A DNA stretch of 57,614 nt from NCBI GenBank assembly GCA_947454705.1, contig CANGKZ010000033.1, positions 1 to 57,614 of the forward strand, read 5' to 3'. The DNA comes from Verrucomicrobiota bacterium (GTDB lineage: Bacteria > Verrucomicrobiota > Verrucomicrobiia > Limisphaerales > UBA9464). The notes beneath the pieces were generated by a model, which was given only the letters and a program-made list of their open reading frames with translations, was not told where the DNA came from and made no database searches. Positions 8,988 through 17,965 of this stretch are shown in pieces. Position numbers and translations under genes: made by a program. Numbering within the stretch: position 1 is the first letter of the stretch; each line of letters starts with the position of its first letter.

Positions 8988-10490
8988 TCAGAAGTTTCGG
9001 AGCATGTTGACCAGCGCAGTGCGAGACAAGCCCGAGTTCGCGGGACGCCGGAACCAGGCCAGCGCGATTCCGGGCAGGATTCCCGCAAGTGTGGCCGCGG
9101 CGCCGGCAGCAATGGCCAGCGGACCCGGACGCAGCTGCTGGACGATCAACCATCCGGCGAGCCCCGCCACCCCGGCGGCGGCGACCCCGCGGATCCACAC
9201 GGTGGTGAACAATTGGAAGGGCGATTCCTTCACCAGATGCGCGTAGCGGGAGAGAATGGGAGTCAGCGTTCCAAACGCCGTTGCCAGCAGGAAGGAAAGC
9301 ACCACGCCGGTGGGCCCGAACTTCCAACCCAAGGGAATGGAAAGCACCACGGCGGCGATCAATTCTCGCTCCACGTACCGGGCGAGCATTTTGAAATCGC
9401 CCCGGCCGAGCAGGAAGAACGCCGTGGGCGAGGAAAACGTGGTCACGCAAAACCGCGCCGCGAAGAGCAACACCAGCAGCGGCGCGGGGCTCCAGTCCTT
9501 CTTCATCAACCACTCCAAAAACGGCGGCAGTGTGGGGACACACGCGCCGAGCGCGGCCCCGCAGATCCACGCGTTCAAGCGGAGCAGGGGCTGTTCGAAT
9601 CGGCGGGCCGAATCGTGTCCCGACGCCACCAACGGCCACATGGCCTCACTCGCGGCCTGAAGGCAGTTTCGGACGATGGCGAAGATTCGGGTCAACACCA
9701 TGTACGTCGCCGCCTCCTCCTGTTGCGGGACGAGCCCCACGATCACGATGTCGAAGGAGAACAGCAGGAGGATCGATGCCTGACTGCGAAAAGCGGCGAG
9801 TGCCTCAGAACGCAACCCCGCGAGTCGTTTGAGGAATGCGGCATCGCGACGGAACTCGATCAAGGGAAGGCCGGGCTCGGTCAACCGGGCCAGGTAACCG
9901 GCGGCGAAGAATTGGATCACCGCACCGATCAGGAGGGATACAGGGAAGGCCCACACCCGCATTCCCTGATGAAAACACAGGGCGAGCAGGGCGAGATTGC
10001 CGAGCGATGCGAATCCGTTGATGGCAAACACCTGAGCCTGTCGGCCGAGCCCGGTGAGGAGCGTCGCCTGCATCTGGGCCATCAATCCCATCGCGCCGGC
10101 GGCCCCGAGCAGTAGGTAAAAGGACCACGGCTCGTGGGCGGCGCTGGCGTTTGGGGTGAGGGCGTACAGCACCATCAGCAGCGCGCCGACGAGTAACGCG
10201 ACGACGCCAACCCAAGATTGGAGCGACTGGCTGAAGTGAAGGAGGTCGACCCGTTCCTGGTCCGCGGAATCGAGACTTCGGGCGGCGAGGAGGCGACGAT
10301 TGACCACCATGCGGAATCCGCCGTCCAGAAGAGGGAGATACATCATCATCCCGAGTGCGGCGCCGACGACGGCGTACTCGGGTTTCGAGACGTGGTCTGA
10401 GAGCAGGCGAAGCGTGGCCAATCCGGAGACAACGGAGCCTCCGGTGGCAAACACCCGCCAGGCAACGGTGCGTGCGAAGGCCAGATCCAC
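8988..10490 (-). CDS. Polysaccharide biosynthesis flippase (Wzx/MATE-like)
   Basis: This is a 500-residue integral membrane protein with many hydrophobic segments spread over its whole length, starting with ARTVAWRVFATGGSVVSGLA. Size and pattern fit the oligosaccharide flippase family, which moves lipid-linked glycans from the cytoplasmic to the periplasmic face. It is the first gene of a three-gene operon with two methyltransferases and faces a glycosyltransferase, consistent with export of a methylated glycan. A few conserved prolines and an amphipathic loop are all that can be seen, so the call rests mainly on hydropathy, length and neighbours. Confidence 0.78.
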   Translation of the reverse strand: MDLAFARTVAWRVFATGGSVVSGLATLRLLSDHVSKPEYAVVGAALGMMMYLPLLDGGFRMVVNRRLLAARSLDSADQERVDLLHFSQSLQSWVGVVALLVGALLMVLYALTPNASAAHEPWSFYLLLGAAGAMGLMAQMQATLLTGLGRQAQVFAINGFASLGNLALLALCFHQGMRVWAFPVSLLIGAVIQFFAAGYLARLTEPGLPLIEFRRDAAFLKRLAGLRSEALAAFRSQASILLLFSFDIVIVGLVPQQEEAATYMVLTRIFAIVRNCLQAASEAMWPLVASGHDSARRFEQPLLRLNAWICGAALGACVPTLPPFLEWLMKKDWSPAPLLVLLFAARFCVTTFSSPTAFFLLGRGDFKMLARYVERELIAAVVLSIPLGWKFGPTGVVLSFLLATAFGTLTPILSRYAHLVKESPFQLFTTVWIRGVAAAGVAGLAGWLIVQQLRPGPLAIAAGAAATLAGILPGIALAWFRRPANSGLSRTALVNMLRNF

Positions 10491-10849
10491 AGGGCGCGAA
10501 CGCTCTCACGCGCCGCCCATCAACGCCAAGACCGAATCCGAATTGGAAACGGTGAGCGAAGGATTTGAAACGGATGAAAGCAGGAACCAGAAACCGTTCG
10601 TTCTTCTTCCCCGCGGAGGATTCCTCCAGAGCCCATTGAACCCCTTGACTTTGGACTTTGGATTCAACGGGGCCAGACGTTTGGCAGTGGCGCTGCTTGG
10701 GGCCCGGGGTGTTGGGGAATAATCCCCTATTTTTAAGAAATGTCGCCCGGTTGTAACCGGAGCATGGGCTCGAAGTTCATCTCGTCGCGGGTTGCGACAG
10801 GTCTTCATTCCAGTCCGACCCAGTCGGCGTTTACACAACATTTACAATC
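10491..10849. other. Intergenic region with two palindromes and a heptamer relic
   Basis: This 359-bp region lies between the divergent flippase and giant CotH genes and has no gene. It contains a relic of the ctttgga repeat (10647-10662), a 14-base hairpin ggggaataatcccc (10714-10727) followed by a T-rich run, and a palindrome ccggttgtaaccgg (10747-10760). The palindromes lie 90-135 bp upstream of the 10850 start and could be operators or a promoter-proximal terminator. I could not identify a clear -35/-10 pair. Confidence 0.6.
10714..10727. promoter_or_regulatory. Hairpin followed by T run (possible terminator or operator)
   Basis: GGGGA and TCCCC pair around an ATAA loop, followed at 10730-10734 by five consecutive T. 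On the plus strand this resembles a weak Rho-independent terminator, but no plus-strand gene ends just before it, so an operator or an attenuator of a leader transcript is equally possible. Confidence 0.35.
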
Positions 10850-13800
10850 ATGAATCCTTCCCATTCAGGGTTCGCGTATTCCCTTCGGAATTCAGTGCTT
10901 CGATGGCTCGGTCTGCTCGCCGCGCTTGGGGCGTTCACCTGGATCTCACGGGCTTCGATCGTCATCAGCGAGATTCACTATCACCCGGTGGAGAATGCCG
11001 CGTTCAACACCGACGGCACTCCGGTTCTGGATCTGAGCAACGACGTTCATGAATTCATCGAATTGCAGAACACGGGATCGGCACCGGTGGATTTGTCCGG
11101 CTGGACGCTCTCCAGCGGAGTCCGTTTTACGTTTCCCAGCAACACGGTGATTGCGTCCGGTGCCTTCCGCGTGATTGCGCGGGTGCCTGCGAGGCTCGCC
11201 GCGGTGTACGGGTTGGTCGCATCAGAAGTTCTCGGGCCGTATTCCGGGACGCTGTCGAACTCGGGCGATACGGTGCGCCTGCGCGATGCATCGGGGGCGA
11301 CTGTGGATTCGGTGTCCTATTCGTCGCGGTTTCCGTGGGCGCAGTCGGCCGATGCGCTTGGGGTTCAGGACGTGTTTTCCGGTCTGGACTCGGAGGCGTT
11401 TCAATACAAGGGACGGTCGCTCCAACGCGTGAGCGCCACGTGGGCGTCGAATGATCCGGCCAACTGGCTGGCATCGCCCGTGAGTGGGCCGACTCCGGGA
11501 GCGGCGCAGGCCGTAACGCGGGAAGTTCCGGCTCCGGTGGTGATCGCGCAGTCCGCAGTGCAGTCCACGGACGGAACCCTTCCGGTGCGGGCCGGCGTGG
11601 GAGTCACGGTGAACTGCACGTGGTCGGGCGCGCAGTCGCTGTCGAACGTGCAACTCGAGTACTTCAAGGACGACGTCAATTCGACCTCCGAGGAACGGGT
11701 GCTGGTGTCCATGAAGTCGCTTGGCGGGGGACGCTACACGGCGGAGATCCCCGGGCAGTCGGACCGGACCATCGTGCGGTACCGATTCCGGGCGGATCGC
11801 GGATCAGGAAGCGAGGCGGTGTCGCCGAGGTCCGATGATCCTCAGATCGCGCCGACCGGCCCCTCGGGTGCGCTAGAAGCGTGGTTCGGATATTTCGTCA
11901 CTCCGGTTCGCACCACGAGCAATGCGGCGATCTACGATGTGATGGTTTCCACGGCGGGGCTGACCCGGATGGCGAGCAACGTGTCGCAGAATCCGAAGCG
12001 CGTGACGGCCGGTTCGGCGGCGGGCCTTCCGCGTGACACTCCGTATGTGGCGGCATCGGCACCGCAGTGGAACGGAACGGTTCCCGGCGTGTTTGCCTCG
12101 GACGGTCAGGTGTGGGACATCCAAATTCGGTACCACGGCAGCCGGTACCATCGCGCCTCTTCAAATCTGTCGTACAAACTCCATTTCCCGGATCACCAGC
12201 CGTTCAACGGGCAGACGTCGTGGTTCGAAACCCTTCACGGGACCGAATTCATCGAGGCGCAGAAGCTGAACCGGCTCGTGGGCCTTCCGGCATCGCGGAT
12301 GCGCCGGGTGGATTGGTACCTGAACAGCAGTGCGAATCTGGTTCATTCGGAGCAGGGGGAATACGCCGGGGAGATGCTGGATCTGTGGCATGAATTGCAG
12401 CAGCAGTTGAATCCCGGGTCTGAACGCGAGGAGACAGGAGAGTTGTACAAGGACGTCGGCAACCGGGACGCCTCCCAAAATAATTTGGAGGGACCTTTTA
12501 CCCGCGGAGATGAGGCCCCGCTGGCTGCGAATTCCTCGTGGACGCAGCTTCAGCGCTACGACTGGACCTTCACCCTCCAAAATCATTCCTGGAAGGGGCC
12601 TGCGCCGATTCGCGATCTGATCGAAGGCATGTGGGCCGCGCGTGGCGATTCGCCGACCACCCATAATTTCGCGGACGACGCGGCCAAACTCGCGCGCACC
12701 CGGGCCTGGTTCACCAACAACTGGGGCATCGAGACCACCCTGACTTCGATGGCGTTGTTGGAGTGGATGAGCATTTGGGACGATGCGGCGCAGAACCACT
12801 TTTTCTGGCGTCGTGCCAACGGCAAATGGTCGCGACTGGGGTGGGACTACGACGGCGTGCTTGGCGGAAGTGGAACCGGTGGCGGAGGAGGTCCAGGCGG
12901 CGGGGGCGGGGGACCCGGGGGAGGTGCGACCCAGACCATCTGGGGCGGCGAATACGGCGCAACGACGGTGTTTGATGGCGTCAACTGGTGGAAGGACACC
13001 TTCTACAAATGCTTCCGGAGCGAGTACAAACAGCGACTCTGGGAATTGAACAACTCGGTGCTGGATCCGGTGAACCTGACCGCGCTGGGGCTGACCCAGG
13101 CCACGACCTTCGCGAAGACGCGTCAGGCCTCGGTGAATTCGCAGCTCGGATCCATGGGCACATACACGCGGCCCGATCGTCCGGTGTCCCTGTTTCCAGC
13201 CGATGGGGCGGCGATCGCCGGAACGACCAATCTGGTGACCAGCGCCTACACGCATCCTAGCGGCGTGGCCCATGCCGCCACGCGGTGGGAGATCCGTACC
13301 GCTTCGGGTACGTACGAAGAGCCGCTGGTGCGCGAGACCTCGACCAATGCGCTGACGGCGTTCGCGATTCCGGTCGATCGCCTCACCTACGGGCAAACCT
13401 ATTATTGGCAGGCGGTTCATCTGGATGAGGCGGGGCATCCTTCGAACGTTTCCGCCGAGACCAAGTTTACCTGGGGGCTGTCGGCCGTGGCTTCTGGTTT
13501 GGTGGTGTTGAATGAAATCCTCGCGAACAACGCGGGGGCGGTGGCCACGGATTGGGGCACACCGGATTATATCGAGCTTCGAAATAACGGATCGACCGAT
13601 GCTTCCGTGGGCGGGCTTTCGTTGACCGATGAAGTCTCCAATCCGTCGAAGTACCTGATCCCCGCAGGAACCACCATTCCGGCCGGCGGTCAGGTGGTGT
13701 TCTGGTGCGACAGCGCAACCAACGCTGCGGGATTCCACACCGGATTCCGGCTCAACGCCGAAGGACAGACCGTGTTGCTGATGAGCGGGAGCACGATCCT

Positions 13801-15577
13801 CGACAGCGTGCAGTTTGGCCTGCAGGCGGCGAATGTGGCGGTGGGGCGTATCGCAAATGGTACAGGTGGATGGCAGGCGAATTCGCCGACGCCCGGGGCC
13901 GCGAACTCGGCCCTGGCCACGGGGCCGGTGACGGCGTTGCGCATCAACGAATGGATGGCCAACCCGGCGGTGGGGGACGACTGGTTTGAACTCTACAATA
14001 CCGACGACCGTGTGGTGCCGCTCTCGGGCCTGATGCTGAGCGATACCCCGTCCCGTCCGGCGATCACGCAGCTGGCCCCGCTTTCCTTTATCGAGGCCAG
14101 GGGGTTCCGGCGATTCCATGCGGATGGCACTTCTGGTGGTCAAACGCATGCCAACTTCAAGCTCGATGCGTCGGGGGACACGCTTTTGATTACGGCTGCG
14201 AACGGAATCACGATGCTGGACCAGGTGCGGTTCAACGCGCAGGACCGCGACATTTCCGAAGGGCGCTTCCCGGATGGGGCGGACACGACCGCGCGCTTCA
14301 GCGGCCAGACCGCCTCGCCGGGAGAAGCGAATTGGATCGAGTCCCAGGTGGTGATCCAGGAAGTGCTGCCCCGCGCGACCGCACCGAAGGAGGCTGCGGT
14401 CGAGCTCTACAACACGGGGGCGTCGGCCGTGAATCTCGGGGGATGGTGGCTGAGCGATGATGCCGCGGTGCCGCGTAAATACCGGATTCCCGACGGCACC
14501 CAGATCGCGGCGCACGGGTATTGGGTGGTGTATGCCAGCGCGTTGGCCTCGGGATCGGTTCCATTCGCGGTGAAACCCGCGAAAGGGACCGTGGTGCTCT
14601 CGGCTGCGGATTCGGCCGGTTCGCTGACCGGCTTCGGCGCCCGTGCGGAATGGGGAGTGGTGGCTCAGAATGTCTCAGTGGGACGCGTCGCGGCCCTTGG
14701 TCTTGATTCAGCGTCCCAGGGCGTGGCTTGGTGGCCCTTGGTTTCGACCACCTTTGGCCGGGATGATGCGTCGACCGTCGCGCAGTTTCGCACTGGATCC
14801 GGCGCTGCCAATTCGAGCCCGCGCGTGGGGCCGGTGGTGATCAACGAACTCCACTATCATCCCGCGAGCCAAGGCACGGCGGTGGAGGAGTTCATTGAAT
14901 TGCTTAATCTTTCGACAGCATCCGTGGAACTGGGCGGCTGGCGACTTAGCGGGGATGTGAGTTTTTCAATCCCCACCGGCACGCGACTCGCGGCAGGGGC
15001 GACGTTGCTCGTGGTTCCGTTCGATCCTGCGGATACCGCGGCGAAGGCCGCCTTCACCACGGCCTATGGTGTGTCGCAGGGGGTATCAATTTTGGGACCG
15101 TATTCGCCGCACCTTCCGAATGATTCCGGCACGGTGATGCTGGGAGCACCGGACACCCTGGAGGGGGCGGCGGTGTTCAGGACCGTGGACACGGTGACCT
15201 ATCTGGACCAGGGGGCGTGGCCCGTGGCGGCGGACGGAAGCGGGGCCTCGTTGCAACGGGTGGATCTCACATCCATCGGCGCGAGCGCATCGGCCTGGGT
15301 GGCTGCGGCTACGTCGGCTGGAGCGATCAATGCGGCGCAGTCCGGCGGGGTTCAGTCGGCACCGGTGCTGACCCTGGGAAGGTCCGCTTCGGGGGATTGG
15401 ATTGGGACGGTGACTTTGAAGTCGGATGCGGGCGCGACCTGCGTGATTCAGTTCTCCGCGGACCTTCAAACCTGGGAGACGTTGACCACGGTGGCGGCTT
15501 CGGGATCGGCCGTATCCTGGTCGGATCCAGCCTCGGGAAACCGGGTTCGATATTATCGGGCGGTGGTGAATCCATGA
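10850..15577 (+). CDS. Giant secreted protein with lamin-tail and CotH-kinase domains
   Basis: This is a 1575-residue exported protein. Residues about 15-36 form a hydrophobic signal segment (RWLGLLAALGAFTWISRAS). Five lamin-tail-like beta-sandwich domains are recognisable by motifs such as VVINELHYHP and FIELLNLSTASVELGGW, starting near residues 38, 883, 1029, 1166 and 1329. Between the first and second, residues about 359-760 form a CotH-like domain, with WDIQIRYHGS, the KL-containing phosphate-binding stretch, and RLGWDYDGVLGG as the metal-binding loop. A glycine/proline-rich insertion (about 672-693) interrupts that loop. The tail ends with a segment of the type ADLQTWETL, then RVRYYRAVVN, a C-terminal signature I associate with secreted Verrucomicrobiota proteins. 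CotH proteins are atypical kinases; the substrate here is unknown. Confidence 0.88.
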   Translation: MNPSHSGFAYSLRNSVLRWLGLLAALGAFTWISRASIVISEIHYHPVENAAFNTDGTPVLDLSNDVHEFIELQNTGSAPVDLSGWTLSSGVRFTFPSNTVIASGAFRVIARVPARLAAVYGLVASEVLGPYSGTLSNSGDTVRLRDASGATVDSVSYSSRFPWAQSADALGVQDVFSGLDSEAFQYKGRSLQRVSATWASNDPANWLASPVSGPTPGAAQAVTREVPAPVVIAQSAVQSTDGTLPVRAGVGVTVNCTWSGAQSLSNVQLEYFKDDVNSTSEERVLVSMKSLGGGRYTAEIPGQSDRTIVRYRFRADRGSGSEAVSPRSDDPQIAPTGPSGALEAWFGYFVTPVRTTSNAAIYDVMVSTAGLTRMASNVSQNPKRVTAGSAAGLPRDTPYVAASAPQWNGTVPGVFASDGQVWDIQIRYHGSRYHRASSNLSYKLHFPDHQPFNGQTSWFETLHGTEFIEAQKLNRLVGLPASRMRRVDWYLNSSANLVHSEQGEYAGEMLDLWHELQQQLNPGSEREETGELYKDVGNRDASQNNLEGPFTRGDEAPLAANSSWTQLQRYDWTFTLQNHSWKGPAPIRDLIEGMWAARGDSPTTHNFADDAAKLARTRAWFTNNWGIETTLTSMALLEWMSIWDDAAQNHFFWRRANGKWSRLGWDYDGVLGGSGTGGGGGPGGGGGGPGGGATQTIWGGEYGATTVFDGVNWWKDTFYKCFRSEYKQRLWELNNSVLDPVNLTALGLTQATTFAKTRQASVNSQLGSMGTYTRPDRPVSLFPADGAAIAGTTNLVTSAYTHPSGVAHAATRWEIRTASGTYEEPLVRETSTNALTAFAIPVDRLTYGQTYYWQAVHLDEAGHPSNVSAETKFTWGLSAVASGLVVLNEILANNAGAVATDWGTPDYIELRNNGSTDASVGGLSLTDEVSNPSKYLIPAGTTIPAGGQVVFWCDSATNAAGFHTGFRLNAEGQTVLLMSGSTILDSVQFGLQAANVAVGRIANGTGGWQANSPTPGAANSALATGPVTALRINEWMANPAVGDDWFELYNTDDRVVPLSGLMLSDTPSRPAITQLAPLSFIEARGFRRFHADGTSGGQTHANFKLDASGDTLLITAANGITMLDQVRFNAQDRDISEGRFPDGADTTARFSGQTASPGEANWIESQVVIQEVLPRATAPKEAAVELYNTGASAVNLGGWWLSDDAAVPRKYRIPDGTQIAAHGYWVVYASALASGSVPFAVKPAKGTVVLSAADSAGSLTGFGARAEWGVVAQNVSVGRVAALGLDSASQGVAWWPLVSTTFGRDDASTVAQFRTGSGAANSSPRVGPVVINELHYHPASQGTAVEEFIELLNLSTASVELGGWRLSGDVSFSIPTGTRLAAGATLLVVPFDPADTAAKAAFTTAYGVSQGVSILGPYSPHLPNDSGTVMLGAPDTLEGAAVFRTVDTVTYLDQGAWPVAADGSGASLQRVDLTSIGASASAWVAAATSAGAINAAQSGGVQSAPVLTLGRSASGDWIGTVTLKSDAGATCVIQFSADLQTWETLTTVAASGSAVSWSDPASGNRVRYYRAVVNP

Positions 15578-15729
15578 GGAGCGCGGCGGGAGTGGATGAA
15601 AAAAACGCAAGATGTGAATAGGGAAGTTCCTTACTCCCCTCTTGACCGGGGCGTCGCATCATCTTATCACGCAATCCCAGCCGTCCGTCCCCCGACCCAC
15701 CCCAGTACCCTACCTAACCCTCTACCCCT

Positions 15730-16023
15730 ATGACCAAGCGTGACCTTGTCGTGCGCATTGCCGCAGAAACCGGCCTGATTCAGGAGCAGGTTTTGGATGT
15801 GGTCCAGAAAACCCTGGACTATATCGCGGAGGCAGTCGCCCAGGGAAAAAATGTGGAGCTGCGAAATTTTGGTGTCTTTGAAGTGAAGATTCGGAAAGCC
15901 CGCATTGGCCGGAATCCGAATTCCCCGGAAAAAGATGTCCCGATTCCGCCGCGAGCTGTGGTGAAGTTCAAGCCCGGCAAGGAAATGCGTGAATCGGTGA
16001 TCAAGTTGACTCCGAAGGCCTGA
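15730..16023 (+). CDS. HU/IHF family DNA-binding protein
   Basis: This 97-residue protein belongs to the bacterial histone-like HU/IHF family, which bends and compacts DNA. The N-terminal helices begin MTKRDLVVRIAAETGL. The core ELRNFGVFEVKIRKARIGRN leads into the beta-arm. The tip residue usually follows RNP, here RNPNSPEKDVPIPP, and the closing segment VVKFKPGKEMRE is diagnostic. The length matches the family norm of about 90-100. A strong hairpin and T run follow (16101-16131). HU and IHF subunits cannot be separated without alignment. Confidence 0.93.
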   Translation: MTKRDLVVRIAAETGLIQEQVLDVVQKTLDYIAEAVAQGKNVELRNFGVFEVKIRKARIGRNPNSPEKDVPIPPRAVVKFKPGKEMRESVIKLTPKA

Positions 16024-16100
16024 TCCGGCGCTCGCGCTGGAAATCCCCGCAGGACTTCCACACCACGGGATTCCGGGGATTGACGCCTGTCTCAAACTGC

Positions 16101-16131
16101 GGGAAGCGCCTCCACCGGCCGCTTCCCTTTT
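16101..16131 (+). terminator. Rho-independent terminator after the HU-like gene
   Basis: GGGAAGCG (16101-16108) pairs perfectly with CGCTTCCC (16120-16127) around an 11-base loop, followed by TTTT. It lies 78 bp past the HU-like stop codon and about 30 bp before hisS, so it separates the two transcripts. Confidence 0.75.
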
Positions 16132-16159
16132 CCGTGTCGTTGGGTAGGCTCGGCGGACG

Positions 16160-17410
16160 ATGAGTGAACGTTTGCCGGGATTTCGAGATTTCTACCCCGA
16201 ACCGCTTCCCACGCCCGACGCGTGGAGCTGCGATCTTCGCCAACATCTGTTTGCCCGGTGGCGGGAAACAGCGCGCCGATACGGGTTCCGCGAATACGAC
16301 GGTCCGCCGCTCGAACCCCTCGAGCTCTACACCAACAAGTCCGGCGCGGAAATCGTCGCCCAGCTCTTCAACTTCACCGACAAGGGCAACCGCGAGGTGT
16401 CGTTGCGTCCCGAGATGACGCCGACCGTGGCCCGCATGATCGCCACCTCGGAACGCGCCTATAAGAAACCCGTAAAGTGGTTCTCCATCCCGCAGTTGTT
16501 CCGATACGAGAAGCAGCAGAAGGGCCGCCTCCGGGAACACTTCCAGCTGAACTGCGACATCTTCGGCGAGGCCGATGTGAGCGCGGATGCCGAGATCATC
16601 GCACTGTTGATCGATGTGCTGCGCGGACTCGGGCTGACCTCGGCGGATTTTGTGATCCGGTTGAGCAGCCGTCAGGCCTGGCAGCGTTTCTTCGCGGCGC
16701 GGGGCGGCGACGCGGCGAAGGCCTATGAGTTTTATCAGGTGGTGGACAAGATCGAGCGGGAGCGTCCCGAGGTCAGCGCGGAGAAGCTCGCTCCCCTTGG
16801 TGTGAAGCTGGAGGACGTCCGCGCCTTCATCGATTCCAGCGTTCCCGAGCCGGAACTCCAGTCGGTCCTCGACAACCTTGCCGCCCGCGGATTGGCCGAC
16901 TTTGTGAAGGTGGACTATGGCGTGATCCGCGGTCTTGCCTATTACACCGGCGTGGTGTTCGAAGCCTTTGATCGCAAGGGCGAGTTCCGGGCCATCGCTG
17001 GCGGCGGTCGATACGACCAACTCGTGGAGCAGGTCAGCCAGGGTTCCGTGAAACTGCCCGCGCTCGGATTCGGCATGGGCGATGTGGTCCTGGCCGAGCT
17101 GATCAAATCCCGCGGTCTGGTGCCTTCCTTCGCCGGACGGTTTGCCGCCGTGGTGGTGATCGAGGATGAAACGCTGCGGGCGGAGTCGCTCCGGCTCGTC
17201 CAAACGCTTCGCGAAGCCGGTCACGCCGTGGAATACGCCCTCACCCCGACCAAGGGCGACAAGCAGTTCAAGCGGGCCCTGGAATTGGGGGCATTGAACA
17301 CGGTGCGACTCGAGCGCGGGGCCGATGGAGCCCTCACCGCCCGGGTTCGCAACCTCGCCACCCGTGCCGACACTGTCGTCGCACCCGAGGCGGTCGCCGG
17401 GCTGTTCTGA
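16160..17410 (+). CDS. hisS: Histidine--tRNA ligase
   Basis: This is a 416-residue class II aminoacyl-tRNA synthetase that charges tRNA-His. It opens with MSERLPGFRDFYPE, the typical HisRS start. Motif 2 is visible as FSIPQLFRYEKQQKGRLREHFQLNCDI (split here: FRYEKQQKGRLREHFQ near residue 115). The histidine-specific segment GLAYYTGVVFEAFD appears near residue 256 and motif 3 GFGMGDVVL near residue 312. A C-terminal anticodon-binding domain (AVVVIEDETLRAESLRLVQT and onwards) is present. Length is usual for the family. It follows the terminator of the HU-like gene and precedes the HIT gene by 54 bp. Confidence 0.96.
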   Translation: MSERLPGFRDFYPEPLPTPDAWSCDLRQHLFARWRETARRYGFREYDGPPLEPLELYTNKSGAEIVAQLFNFTDKGNREVSLRPEMTPTVARMIATSERAYKKPVKWFSIPQLFRYEKQQKGRLREHFQLNCDIFGEADVSADAEIIALLIDVLRGLGLTSADFVIRLSSRQAWQRFFAARGGDAAKAYEFYQVVDKIERERPEVSAEKLAPLGVKLEDVRAFIDSSVPEPELQSVLDNLAARGLADFVKVDYGVIRGLAYYTGVVFEAFDRKGEFRAIAGGGRYDQLVEQVSQGSVKLPALGFGMGDVVLAELIKSRGLVPSFAGRFAAVVVIEDETLRAESLRLVQTLREAGHAVEYALTPTKGDKQFKRALELGALNTVRLERGADGALTARVRNLATRADTVVAPEAVAGLF

Positions 17411-17464
17411 TTTTGGTACAGCCCGCCGACTTGCATGCCGGACCGCTCATCGTAGGCTGACCTC

Positions 17465-17965
17465 ATGGACGTCCTTCACGCGCCGTGGCGCATCGACTAC
17501 ATCCTCGCGCCCAAGCAGGTCGCGGGCCCCGGTGAGCCGTCGCTGTTCACACGCATCGCGCAGAGCTCGGACGACGTGGCCAACTACGTCATCGCCCGTT
17601 CCAAGAGCTGCTACGCGGTGCTCAACACGTTTCCGTACAATGGCGGACACGTGATGGTGGTTCCGTACCGCCAGACCGCGGGGCTGGACGAATTGTCCGA
17701 TGAGGAGACGCTGGATCTCATGCGCTTGCTGAAGCGCTGCCAGGCCGCACTCACCGAGACCATGCGGCCGCAGGGGTTCAACGTGGGGATCAACCTGGGG
17801 CAGGTGGCTGGGGCGGGGATCGTGGAGCATTTGCACGTCCACATTGTTCCGCGCTGGAATGGGGATATGAATTTCATGCCGGTCATCGCCGGCACCAACG
17901 TGGTTCCGGAAGCCCTCGCCGACACCGCCGCAAAACTTCGCGCAGCATTGAATCGTTCCGCATGA
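17465..17965 (+). CDS. HIT family nucleotide hydrolase/phosphorylase
   Basis: This is a 166-residue histidine-triad protein. The triad HLHVHIV lies at about residues 121-127, preceded by GINLGQVAGAGIVEH and followed by PRWNGDMNFMPV, a pattern of the AP4A-phosphorylase/GalT-like HIT branch. The middle His would form the nucleotidyl intermediate on substrates such as dinucleoside polyphosphates. The stop overlaps the PhoH-like start as ATGA (17962-17965), so it heads a coupled run with phoH, ybeY and recO. Confidence 0.92.
   Translation: MDVLHAPWRIDYILAPKQVAGPGEPSLFTRIAQSSDDVANYVIARSKSCYAVLNTFPYNGGHVMVVPYRQTAGLDELSDEETLDLMRLLKRCQAALTETMRPQGFNVGINLGQVAGAGIVEHLHVHIVPRWNGDMNFMPVIAGTNVVPEALADTAAKLRAALNRSA

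Noticed and set aside
12161-14515. Long open frame on the minus strand, about 784 codons
   Set aside because: It lies wholly antisense to the CotH/lamin-tail gene, has low-complexity Arg/His/Pro-rich composition and no recognisable domain; the plus frame has clear domains.
10850-15577. PEP-CTERM or similar sorting signal on the large secreted proteins
   Set aside because: The C-termini of all five large exported proteins lack the hydrophobic segment and basic end of such signals.
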